NCBI RefSeq assembly: GCF_018785245.1
Contig: NZ_WQPL01000014.1
Location: forward strand, 1-58,567
DNA length: 58,567 nt
Origin: Collinsella aerofaciens
GTDB lineage: Bacteria > Actinomycetota > Coriobacteriia > Coriobacteriales > Coriobacteriaceae
Direction: 5' to 3'
Part shown: positions 36,823 to 45,329 of the stretch, one piece after another
How the letters are laid out: the number at the start of each line of letters is the position of its first letter
Numbering within the stretch: position 1 is the first letter of the stretch
The notes under the pieces: model-generated
Databases searched by the model: none
Seen by the model: the letters and a program-made list of their open reading frames with translations, nothing else
Told to the model about the DNA's origin: nothing
Program-made: the position numbers and the translations under genes

Positions 36823-39710
36823 TCGAGGACGCGGTTTTGTCAGGAACGCCGCAGTTTGTCATCGACTCCTATGCCACGCTTGCCGAGCGCGCCAAAACAC
36901 AGTCCTTCGGCCTTATTGAGGAAGATGTGATCGTCCTCGATACCGAGACAACGGGTCTTTCGGTGCAGGACAACGAGCTGATCGAGATCTCGGCGGCCCG
37001 CCTTTCGGGTCGCGAGGTCGTCGACCGCTTCGATACCTTCGTGCATCCCAAGCAGCTGATTCCCGCCGAGATTACCGAGCTCACGAGCATTACAAATGCC
37101 GATGTGGCAGATGCCCCGTCGGCTGTTGAGGCCGTCGCCGCTCTCGCCGATTTTGTCGGTGGTTGCCCGGTGATCGCACATAACGCCACGTTCGACCGCT
37201 CGTTTATCGAGTCGGTCAAAGGCGGCGTCAACGTGAGCGATATTTGGATCGATTCGCTGGCGCTGTCGCGCATCGCGCTTCCTCGCCTGGCCTCGCACAA
37301 GTTGTCTTTTATGGCCGATCTGTTTGGCTGTGACTCGGTATCACACCGTGCCAATGCCGACGTCGACGCCCTGTGTGGCGTATGGCGCGTGTTGCTCGTG
37401 GCGCTCACCGACTTGCCTCAGGGCCTCATGGCGCGCCTAGCCGACATGCATCCGGATGTGCCTTGGTCCTATCGTCCTATCTTCTCATTCTTGGCGGGGC
37501 AGAACCCTGGTTCTATCTTCTCTCTCAGCGCCGCTCGTGCTGACGTTCTCAAGGCCGATCGCGCCGACGATCGGGTGGACGCCGACGAACTGCCGGTACT
37601 CAAGATGCCGAGTCGTGAGGAGATTGAGGCAGACTATGCGCCAGGTGGCCTGGTCAATCGCATGTATCCCACCTACGAGCCGCGTGATGAGCAGATCGCG
37701 ATGGCGCTCGAGGTCCGCGATGCGCTGGTCACGGGCACACATCGCGTAATTGAGGCGGGCACGGGCGTCGGCAAATCGATGGCCTATCTGGTGCCTTTTG
37801 CCGAGGCAGCACGCCGTAACAACATCACGGTTGGTATTGCGACCAAATCGAACAATCTTGCCGACCAGCTCATGTACCATGAGCTGCCAAAACTTGCCGA
37901 GCAACTGGACGGTGGTCTGTCATTTTGCGCTCTCAAGGGCTATGACCACTATCCGTGCCTGCGCAAGCTTGAGCGCATGAGCCGAGGCCAGGTCGAGATT
38001 ACCACCAAGCGCGATCCGGCGGACACGCTCACGGCGGTCGCGGTCATTATGGCGTACGTCTGCCAATCAGCCGATGGCGACCTCGACTCGCTCGGCATTC
38101 GGTGGCGCAGCGTCAACCGTCCCGACTTTACGACGGCCTCGCGCGAGTGTGCTCGTCGCCTCTGCCCGTTTTTCCCTGATAAATGTTTGGTCCACGGCGC
38201 TCGCCGTCGTGCGGCGCATGCCGATGTGGTGGTCACCAACCATTCCCTGCTGTTCCGCAATGTCGCGGCCGAGGGTAGGATTTTACCTCCGATTCGTCAT
38301 TGGGTAATCGACGAGGCCCATTCCATCGAGCGCGAGGCGCGCCGCCAGTGGGCGCGCGTGGTGTCGGCGGACGAATCACGCGTTCTGTTTGAGCGCCTGG
38401 GTGGCTCGAGCACCGGCGCGCTAAGCCAGGTTTCCCGTGATTTGGCAACCTCCGAGGGCTCTACGCTCTATCTGGGCCTTACTGCCAAGGCGACGTCGAC
38501 GGTTGCGCGCGCGAGCATGGCAATCGCCGACGTGTTCGATGGCGTTCGCGAGCTCGGCCGCCGTGCGCGTGGGGGTTATGACAATGCCAATCTATGGATT
38601 GGCCCCGAGCTGCGCGAATCTGACGACTGGCATGATTTCTTACAGTCGGCCTACACTGGCATCGACGCATTGGAACAGGCTGACAAGAGCGTCGACGCGC
38701 TGGTGCAAGCCGTCGCCGCCGACAAGCCCGAGGTTGTTGTTGACCTGGGTGATATCTCGCGTCGCCTGCACGAGTTGGTCGAGAACCTCAAACTCATCAT
38801 TGATGGCACCGATGAACACTACGTGTATTCGCTGCAGGTCAATCGCAGGCTGCGTGCCGGCGGAGAGTCGATGACCGCAGAGCGCATCGACATTGGCGAG
38901 GCCTTGGCAACCGAGTGGCTGCCCGAGGTTCACACGGCTATCTTTGCCTCGGCGACTATGACGGTGTCCAAAAGCTTTGAACACTTTAACCATGCGGTCG
39001 GCCTCGATCGCATCGGTGCTTCAACATCCTCATCGCTGCACTTGGACTCGAGCTACGACTTCGATTCGAACATGGCTGTAGTCGTTGCGGGCGATATCCC
39101 CGATCCGCGCGATCGCGAGAGCTATCTTACGGCGCTCGAGCGCGTGCTGGTCGACGCCCATCTTGCCATGGGCGGATCGGTGCTCACACTGTTCACCAAT
39201 CGGCGCGACATGGAAGACCTGTACGCCCGCGTTGAGCCCAAGATGGCCCGTGCGGGTCTGGAACTCAACTGCCAGCAGCGCAACTCATCTCCTCGTCGCC
39301 TGCGCGACCGGTTTATCAGCGAGCCGACTTCATCGCTTTTTGCGCTTAAGGCCTTCTGGGAGGGATTCGACGCCAGCGGCGAGACGCTGCGCTGCGTCAT
39401 CATTCCCAAGCTGCCGTTCTCGAGCCCCACGGACCCGCTCTCGTGCGAGCGCAACCTGCGTGAAGACCGCGCTTGGGCGCGCTATTCGCTGCCCGAGGCG
39501 GTGCTCGAGGTCAAGCAGGCGGCCGGCCGCCTTATCCGCTCGTCGACCGATTGCGGCGTGCTGATTCTGGCCGACCCGCGCCTGGTGACGAAGGGCTACG
39601 GAAAGAAGTTCTTAACGTCGCTGCCCACGAGCTCCTACCAGCGCATCGAATCGGCGCAGATTGGGCACTATCTGCAACTGTGGCGTGCACGCCACGAGCG
39701 GCGGCGCTAA
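36816..39710 (+). CDS. dinG: DnaQ-type exonuclease fused to a DinG-family helicase
   Basis: A 964-residue protein. Residues 35-200 form a 3'-5' exonuclease with the DxE motif VLDTETTGLSVQDNELIEIS and HRANADVDALCGVW. The rest is a DinG/XPD helicase with Walker A AGTGVGKSMAYLVP, DEAH in VIDEAHSIER and four candidate Fe-S Cys between them (including CARRLCPFFPDKC). This fusion is typical of Gram-positive DinG. It starts within the ddl end (ATGCTAA). Confidence 0.95.
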   Translation: MLIEDAVLSGTPQFVIDSYATLAERAKTQSFGLIEEDVIVLDTETTGLSVQDNELIEISAARLSGREVVDRFDTFVHPKQLIPAEITELTSITNADVADAPSAVEAVAALADFVGGCPVIAHNATFDRSFIESVKGGVNVSDIWIDSLALSRIALPRLASHKLSFMADLFGCDSVSHRANADVDALCGVWRVLLVALTDLPQGLMARLADMHPDVPWSYRPIFSFLAGQNPGSIFSLSAARADVLKADRADDRVDADELPVLKMPSREEIEADYAPGGLVNRMYPTYEPRDEQIAMALEVRDALVTGTHRVIEAGTGVGKSMAYLVPFAEAARRNNITVGIATKSNNLADQLMYHELPKLAEQLDGGLSFCALKGYDHYPCLRKLERMSRGQVEITTKRDPADTLTAVAVIMAYVCQSADGDLDSLGIRWRSVNRPDFTTASRECARRLCPFFPDKCLVHGARRRAAHADVVVTNHSLLFRNVAAEGRILPPIRHWVIDEAHSIEREARRQWARVVSADESRVLFERLGGSSTGALSQVSRDLATSEGSTLYLGLTAKATSTVARASMAIADVFDGVRELGRRARGGYDNANLWIGPELRESDDWHDFLQSAYTGIDALEQADKSVDALVQAVAADKPEVVVDLGDISRRLHELVENLKLIIDGTDEHYVYSLQVNRRLRAGGESMTAERIDIGEALATEWLPEVHTAIFASATMTVSKSFEHFNHAVGLDRIGASTSSSLHLDSSYDFDSNMAVVVAGDIPDPRDRESYLTALERVLVDAHLAMGGSVLTLFTNRRDMEDLYARVEPKMARAGLELNCQQRNSSPRRLRDRFISEPTSSLFALKAFWEGFDASGETLRCVIIPKLPFSSPTDPLSCERNLREDRAWARYSLPEAVLEVKQAAGRLIRSSTDCGVLILADPRLVTKGYGKKFLTSLPTSSYQRIESAQIGHYLQLWRARHERRR

Positions 39711-40624
39711 AGCGGACAGACGAGGGTTTTTGCCATATCGCACAGACGCTTTGACAGGGCGGGGTCATCCAAGATGCGGATGGCTCCGCCCGCTGCGATT
39801 ATCTGGCTCAGTAGCCAACGCTCGGAGCCGTAATGCACGGTTACCGTTGCCATGTCTGCTCCGCTGTGCTCGATTAGGGTGATGCCGGCCCAGTCCAGAT
39901 GCTCCGCCATATCGAATGGCATCAAGAGCTTTGCACTACGCTGCGTCCGGGCAAGGGAATCGTGGAGGGATGCGACGTCCGGTGCGTGAGGCACGACGGA
40001 GTCTTCCGTCAAGGCGAGTCCCTCGATTTTATCCATGCGATAGGTGCGCTGCTCATCGACTGCGATGTCCCAGGCAATCAGGTATGTTTGGTCGCCGTTT
40101 GCCGTAATGCGCAAGGGGTCGACCAGACGCTTGCGTGGCCGTGCATCGTCCATCGAGCGATACGAGATGCGGCAGCGAACGCCGTCCTGAATGGCGCAGC
40201 TCAGCTGCTGCCAGTGCGATCCGTGGTTGACGGTGTCAAAGACGCGCTGGTTATAGCCAAGCTCTTCGGGTAGAAGGGCATGTCGAATCCGAGCTGCCGT
40301 CTGCGGCTCGATCCCCAACGATTCAAGTTCGTGGTTGAGCACAGCGCCCTCGGCGGCACTCAGGCGCAACGGTAGCACACGCCCGGCGTCACCGGTGAGG
40401 ACCACACGCTCGCCGCGGCATTCGCAGATGATGCGCGCGCCCGATTCTCGGTCCGCGAGCGTCGAGACGATCTCGAGAATCTCGTCGAGCGACACCCCCG
40501 TGATGTCAAAGCGACTGCAAATCTCGGTTCGAGTCATGCCGCTCTCGCCGGCGGCGTAGAGGGCCTCCATGATGTCGATGGCGCGCGAGAGCCTCTGCTC
40601 GCTGGTGAGTTTACGCACGGGCAT
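39707..40624 (-). CDS. WYL-domain transcription regulator, PafC-like
   Basis: A 305-residue protein with an N-terminal winged helix (RLSRAIDIMEALYAAGESGMTRTEIC) and a WYL-type domain (AIQDGVRCRISYRSMDDARPRKRLVDPLRI). Its layout resembles PafC, which with PafB activates the mycobacterial DNA-damage response. The start is the ATG at 40624 (MPVRKLTSEQ), overlapping the partner gene's stop by 14 nt. Confidence 0.83.
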   Translation of the reverse strand: MPVRKLTSEQRLSRAIDIMEALYAAGESGMTRTEICSRFDITGVSLDEILEIVSTLADRESGARIICECRGERVVLTGDAGRVLPLRLSAAEGAVLNHELESLGIEPQTAARIRHALLPEELGYNQRVFDTVNHGSHWQQLSCAIQDGVRCRISYRSMDDARPRKRLVDPLRITANGDQTYLIAWDIAVDEQRTYRMDKIEGLALTEDSVVPHAPDVASLHDSLARTQRSAKLLMPFDMAEHLDWAGITLIEHSGADMATVTVHYGSERWLLSQIIAAGGAIRILDDPALSKRLCDMAKTLVCPL

Positions 40625-41633
40625 GCTCGTGCACCGTCCTTTCAATGAGGTGGTTCCACGCCTGTTTGAGCGATTTGGGGGCCACGGGCCTCATGCCGTC
40701 CATGGCGTGGGCCATGCAAAATGAGGCGGCGGCTTCAAGATCGCGCACGTCGACGGTCCAGGTCCATCCCACATCGGTGTGTACGAGCTCACCTCGCCCG
40801 CGCGTGAGGCCGTTGATCATATCGATCTGCGTCTGAGGGGCGAACGAGAACGTAGCTGCAACGGGCGGTCGGTCGGCAAAATCGAATTCAAAGAACAGAT
40901 AGTCGTTGAGATTGAAGTTCGCGGGGATGACGTAGGCCTTCGAAGGACGCCAAGCGCGAACGATACGGTCGCAGCGGAATGTCCTGATGTCGTCGGTGGC
41001 ATTGTCGAGACCGCAGAAGTACGCCACGCCCTCGCGCTCGAACATGCCGTAGACGCAGACGGTGCGCTCTTTCTGCTCGCCGCGTCCGTTCTGATATAAA
41101 AATCGCAGCGCGCATCGCTCGGCAAAGGCGCTCCATACCGCATCGACGGTGGGAGAGCGGCGGATCGGTACTTCGTCCACCGCCGTCCTACCGGTGAGAT
41201 AGGCAATCTTGGAGCGAATATCGGCAAGCGGTGCGGCAAAAGTGGATGAGCCGGCCGCTAGTGTCTGGTCGATGGCGTTGAGCAGGATATCGGCATCGTC
41301 TGCGGTAATGAGGCCGCCTGCCGCAAACGTGTGCTCGCGGTCGATTGTCCACGAGCTTTCCTCGGTCTCCTGCGCGCCGGTGGGGCGAACCTCCTTGATT
41401 AAGATGCCGCGTTCGAGCAGTTTGTCACGATCGCGTCGAAACTTGCGCTTATCCGAGTCGATATTGCCCGAGTCATATCCCAGGTCAGAATCCAAGACGA
41501 TCTGCTCGGTCGTCAGCGGTTCGGGGGAGCTATTGAGCACAAAGAAAAGATTGAGGATGCGCTGAGCCGTTTTATCGAAACTGGGCTCCGAATTTCCCTT
41601 TTTAATTGTCTCGGTCGTGTCGCTTGCCGTCAT
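40611..41633 (-). CDS. WYL-domain transcription regulator, PafB-like
   Basis: A 340-residue partner of the gene just downstream. The winged helix is at residues 20-80 (TAQRILNLFFVLNSSPEPLTTEQI) and the WYL block is RCALRFLYQNGRGEQKERTVCVYGMF, with RTFRCDRIVRAW following. Overlap with the downstream gene points to a heterodimer. Regulatory targets cannot be read from the sequence. Confidence 0.83.
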   Translation of the reverse strand: MTASDTTETIKKGNSEPSFDKTAQRILNLFFVLNSSPEPLTTEQIVLDSDLGYDSGNIDSDKRKFRRDRDKLLERGILIKEVRPTGAQETEESSWTIDREHTFAAGGLITADDADILLNAIDQTLAAGSSTFAAPLADIRSKIAYLTGRTAVDEVPIRRSPTVDAVWSAFAERCALRFLYQNGRGEQKERTVCVYGMFEREGVAYFCGLDNATDDIRTFRCDRIVRAWRPSKAYVIPANFNLNDYLFFEFDFADRPPVAATFSFAPQTQIDMINGLTRGRGELVHTDVGWTWTVDVRDLEAAASFCMAHAMDGMRPVAPKSLKQAWNHLIERTVHEHARA

Positions 41634-41831
41634 AGAGTCCTCGCATGAGAAGGTGGTTTGCTGCCATGATTTTAGTCCGATATGGAGATTAGGCTATATC
41701 CTTGTCCGCTCGGGGCGTTAAGATGGCCCGAATTCGGTCGTTTGCGCTCGCTCGGGGTATACTTTCGACTATATACGGTTCTAATGTGCATGCATTGGGC
41801 CTATTTGTCGGATTATGGATGTGGAGCGCAC

Positions 41832-44800
41832 ATGGCGAACACCCAGAACTATATTAACCACCTGCTGCAGAACACCGGCATTACGCCGGCATGCAGCGAA
41901 GAAGAGCGCTTGGCTGCCGAAGATATCGCTCAGATCTTCCGCAACCACGGCTTTGACCCCGAGGTTCAGGAGTTCAATGCCCCGGCGCCCAGTAGGTTGG
42001 CATTTGCCGTTACCGGTATTCTTGCGTTTGCCGGCGCCCTGCTGATGGGCATCGGCGGCGGTATCGGCTTGGTCGGCACCTTGCTGGCCATTGTCGGTGC
42101 CGTGCTCTACGTACTCGAGCGCACAGGGCATCCCGTGGTTTCGCGCCTGGGAAAGACCGGTGTGAGCCAAAATGTCATCGCCTATCACAAGGCCTCGGGC
42201 CCGCTTGCGTCTCCTCGCAACCGCCCGGTCGTCGTGGTGGCCCACTATGATTCCCCCCGTGCCGAGCTCCTTGCTCGCGAGCCCTACGCTCCGTATCGTG
42301 CGCTCATCGCCAAGCTCCTGCCTGTCGCCACGATCGCGCCCGCGGTTGTCGCCATCCTGCGTATTCTGCCGCTCCCCGGCGCGCTCAAGGTTCTGCTGTG
42401 GATTGTCGCGATCCTCGCTTCCCTCGTTGCACTCGCCAACGCGGTAAACATCATCTCTAACCGCCACATTCTTCCCTATACGTCTGGCGCGGTGTGCAAC
42501 AAGTCTTCTGTCGCCGCTATGCTCGGCGTTATGGACAACGTTGCTCCCTTCCAGGGCGAAAACGAGTTTCCCGACGATGTTCCGTTCGATACCTATTTTG
42601 GGGAGCAGAAGCGTCGTGCCGAGGAAATGGCGCGCGCAGCGGCGGAATATGCCGCGGCCCAGCAGCAAAACGACTACGGCAACACCATCGAGTATGAAGA
42701 GCCTACCTACGCCGAGGACGAATTCGGTCAGCCGATTGCTCCCGACGCTCAGACCGAGCCCGAACAGGGTGAGGCTTTCGACGAGCAAATCGAGGGCTTT
42801 GAGGGTGCGTCTGCCGACGAGACGCTGATCGGCGCTATCGTGCCTGAGGATCAGAATCAGGCTGCCCAAGCCGAAGAGTTCAATGACGAGGTTCCCGCTG
42901 CCGAGCCGGCGGAGGAGTCTGCCGAGCCCGAGCCCAAGCTCTATCGCAACGCCGCCGGCAACATCCGCTTTGGTTCGGATGCCATCCGTGCGCTCGGAAT
43001 GCTTCCCGAGTCCTGCACGCTCGATTACGAGGAGGGCGAGGAGCCAACGGTTGAGCCCGAGCCTGCCCCCGTCGTGGCTGCGCCTGCGCCCGTTGTCGCT
43101 GCGGATGATGAGTCTGCCGCGGTTACCGCTGCCGTTGCCGATCCCGAGGCGGTGTCCGCGTTCGATCCCGCGGCAGGACTGGACATTTTGGCTCCCGCCG
43201 CACCGGCGCAAGACGTTGCGGACGAGTCTGACGACGATTACGTTGAACAACCGAGGCGCGTGTCTTACGAGAGCGATACTGATTTCTCGGCCGAGATTCC
43301 CGCGGCAACGCCGCATACCGACATTGCATCCGCGTTCTCGTCGATTGGCGCCAGCGCTTCCAACTTCTTTAAGGGTGCGTTTGCAAAGGGCAAGAAATTT
43401 GTCGACGATTTCGAGGAGAAGCGCGCTGCCGCACGCGAGGCTGCCGAGCAGGAGGCTATCGCTCAGCAGCAGGCAGCCGAGGCGGCACGTGAGCTCGCGG
43501 CGCAAGAGTTCGAGCAGAACGAGGCTATGCAGTCCGCGCCCGTCGAAGCCGCCGAAGCTACAACGTCCTTTGAGTCCCAGCAACCGGCGTCCGCGGATGT
43601 TGTTGAAGCGACGACGTCTTTCGAGGCTCAGCAGCACGTCGATAGCACCATGTCGTTTGATGCCGCGCAGTTCGATTCCACGATAACGTTTGAAAAGCAG
43701 GGCACCGCGATTGCCGAGCCCCTTCCTGTTTCCGATGAGCAGGGCGACGCGGCAGACGATGACGAGCCTGTTGATGCTGCCGAAATCCAAGATGCCGCCG
43801 AGGACGAGCCCGTCGAGGCCAACTCTGACGAAGAGCAATACGCGGCAGCCGAGCAAGATGATTCGACCGAGGTCGAGCAGGAGGAAGTGCCTGCGGTTTC
43901 CGAGACTCCCGAGACGGATGAGTCGAGGCCTTATTCCACGCAGATTTTCACCATGCCGACCCCGAGTGGTTCCGGTGCCACGGTTGCCAATGTCGCTCCC
44001 ACCCAGGACGAAACGGTCGATTCCCTTATGGCCCAGATTTCCTCCCAGGCATCGCCGCGCCCGCAGATGAATGTTCCCGATCCGGCGTCGGCACCGTCGC
44101 CTGCACCTTCCTCGTCTCCGCTGGCTTCGGTCCCCGATCCGTCGCTGCCGTCTATGAAGCAGGCAAACGTTGCGTCTCGCACGTCGCTGTTCGACCTTCC
44201 CGACCCCTCCGCACAGGTCAACGATCCCTTTGCTACTGCCCAGGGCCCCGAACCCACATCGGCACCCGTTGCGCCTCCTATGCCCGTTGCGTCGGGCGCA
44301 CAGCCGATCGAGACCATTTCGGCTCCCGCCCCGGCGGCACCCAAGTCTCGTAAGCGCGGCCTGGGTGGTCTGTTCGGCCGTAAAAAGAAAAACGAGCAGG
44401 ACAGCATGAGTGACTGGCTGGGCGTCGAAGACGATTACGATGCCAAGAAGTCCGGTCGCGGTATCGGTTCGTGGGATAACTTCGAGGACGATAACGATGG
44501 CTGGAAGGGTGGCGCTACGTCTTCCGATGGCGCTTCTTCCGAAGATATGCTCTCGGCTGTCGCCTCTATGGGCGATGATGAGCTGCTCGGTCACGATATC
44601 TGGTTTGTGGCAACGGGCGCCTCGGATTGTGATGGCGCTGGCATGAAGGCCTTCTTGGCTTCGCATCGCGATAAGCTCCGCGGCGTATTCTTTATCAATC
44701 TTGAATCCGTCGGCGCCGGTAGGCTTTCGGTGGTGACGGTCGAGGGCGAACAACAACTGCTCAAGGGCGATCGCCGCATCATGAACCTGGTCAGCAAGGT

Positions 44801-45023
44801 CTGCAAGTCGTTCCATGTCGATTGTGGCGCGCTCGAGATGCCCTATGCCAAGACCGATGCCTATGCTGCGCTCGAGGCGAGCCGCCGAGCCCTTACCATC
44901 GCCGGCGTGGACGGCACTCGTCTGGCTTGCGCTCGTACCGAGGACGACCTGCCCCACAATGTCAACCCGACGAACATTACTACGGTATCCGAGGTCGTGA
45001 CCGAGGTTATCCGCCGTTCGTAG
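41832..45023 (+). CDS. M28-like membrane protein with a very long acidic insertion
   Basis: A 1063-residue protein. Residues 1-55 and 105-245 resemble the start of an M28 aminopeptidase, interrupted by two hydrophobic segments (about 56-95) and more at 155-208. The metal motif HYD is at 138-140, but the second metal motif (usually DN-x-SG) reads NKSS at 223-226. Residues about 245-918 are a low-complexity, Glu/Asp/Ala/Pro-rich stretch with a basic patch near its end (KSRKRGLGGLFGRKKKNE). The last 145 residues resume an M28-like fold (FVATGASDCDGAGM, FFINLESVGAG, LPHNVNP). Start ATG has GGAG 5 nt upstream. It could be a degenerate or altered peptidase. Confidence 0.6.
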   Translation: MANTQNYINHLLQNTGITPACSEEERLAAEDIAQIFRNHGFDPEVQEFNAPAPSRLAFAVTGILAFAGALLMGIGGGIGLVGTLLAIVGAVLYVLERTGHPVVSRLGKTGVSQNVIAYHKASGPLASPRNRPVVVVAHYDSPRAELLAREPYAPYRALIAKLLPVATIAPAVVAILRILPLPGALKVLLWIVAILASLVALANAVNIISNRHILPYTSGAVCNKSSVAAMLGVMDNVAPFQGENEFPDDVPFDTYFGEQKRRAEEMARAAAEYAAAQQQNDYGNTIEYEEPTYAEDEFGQPIAPDAQTEPEQGEAFDEQIEGFEGASADETLIGAIVPEDQNQAAQAEEFNDEVPAAEPAEESAEPEPKLYRNAAGNIRFGSDAIRALGMLPESCTLDYEEGEEPTVEPEPAPVVAAPAPVVAADDESAAVTAAVADPEAVSAFDPAAGLDILAPAAPAQDVADESDDDYVEQPRRVSYESDTDFSAEIPAATPHTDIASAFSSIGASASNFFKGAFAKGKKFVDDFEEKRAAAREAAEQEAIAQQQAAEAARELAAQEFEQNEAMQSAPVEAAEATTSFESQQPASADVVEATTSFEAQQHVDSTMSFDAAQFDSTITFEKQGTAIAEPLPVSDEQGDAADDDEPVDAAEIQDAAEDEPVEANSDEEQYAAAEQDDSTEVEQEEVPAVSETPETDESRPYSTQIFTMPTPSGSGATVANVAPTQDETVDSLMAQISSQASPRPQMNVPDPASAPSPAPSSSPLASVPDPSLPSMKQANVASRTSLFDLPDPSAQVNDPFATAQGPEPTSAPVAPPMPVASGAQPIETISAPAPAAPKSRKRGLGGLFGRKKKNEQDSMSDWLGVEDDYDAKKSGRGIGSWDNFEDDNDGWKGGATSSDGASSEDMLSAVASMGDDELLGHDIWFVATGASDCDGAGMKAFLASHRDKLRGVFFINLESVGAGRLSVVTVEGEQQLLKGDRRIMNLVSKVCKSFHVDCGALEMPYAKTDAYAALEASRRALTIAGVDGTRLACARTEDDLPHNVNPTNITTVSEVVTEVIRRS

Positions 45024-45044
45024 ACGGAGCTCTAAGGAGTCAAC

Positions 45045-45263
45045 GTGTTTTCGTATATTAAGCGCCATTGGCCTGTCTACGTGATTTTGACCTTGATTGC
45101 CATTGCGTTAGGATTTGGGGCTGCCTTCATCGTGGGTGCAAAGGGCTCGACCCCCGCCTCCGCAATCAGCGAAGAGGTGGAGCAAGAACAGAGTACGGGT
45201 GCCGATGGGATTCCTGAGTCCGAGCAGGCAATCGTTGATGGTGGATCTTCGTCTGCAGAGTAG
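45045..45263 (+). CDS. Small single-pass membrane protein
   Basis: A 72-residue protein with one transmembrane helix (residues 10-31, WPVYVILTLIAIALGFGAAFIV) and an acidic extracellular tail. It starts 21 nt after the M28-like stop with AAGGAG upstream, so it is probably co-transcribed and may be a partner of that protein. Confidence 0.7.
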   Translation: MFSYIKRHWPVYVILTLIAIALGFGAAFIVGAKGSTPASAISEEVEQEQSTGADGIPESEQAIVDGGSSSAE

Positions 45264-45283
45264 ATGCGGCGATTTAAATGATT

Positions 45284-45322
45284 GAAAGCGGGCGAGCCAG
45301 GGGACTGGCTCGCCCGCTTTTT
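45284..45322 (+). terminator. Intrinsic terminator after the small membrane protein
   Basis: A 16-bp stem GAAAGCGGGCGAGCCAG / CTGGCTCGCCCGCTTTTTC with a T-run. Also close to the end of the convergent surface protein gene. Confidence 0.85.
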
Positions 45323-45329
45323 CATCGCG

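Noticed and set aside
41781-45068. A ~1095-codon antisense frame over the M28-like gene
   Set aside because: It is the reverse of a low-complexity acidic region and gives an Arg/Leu/Gly-rich nonsense product.
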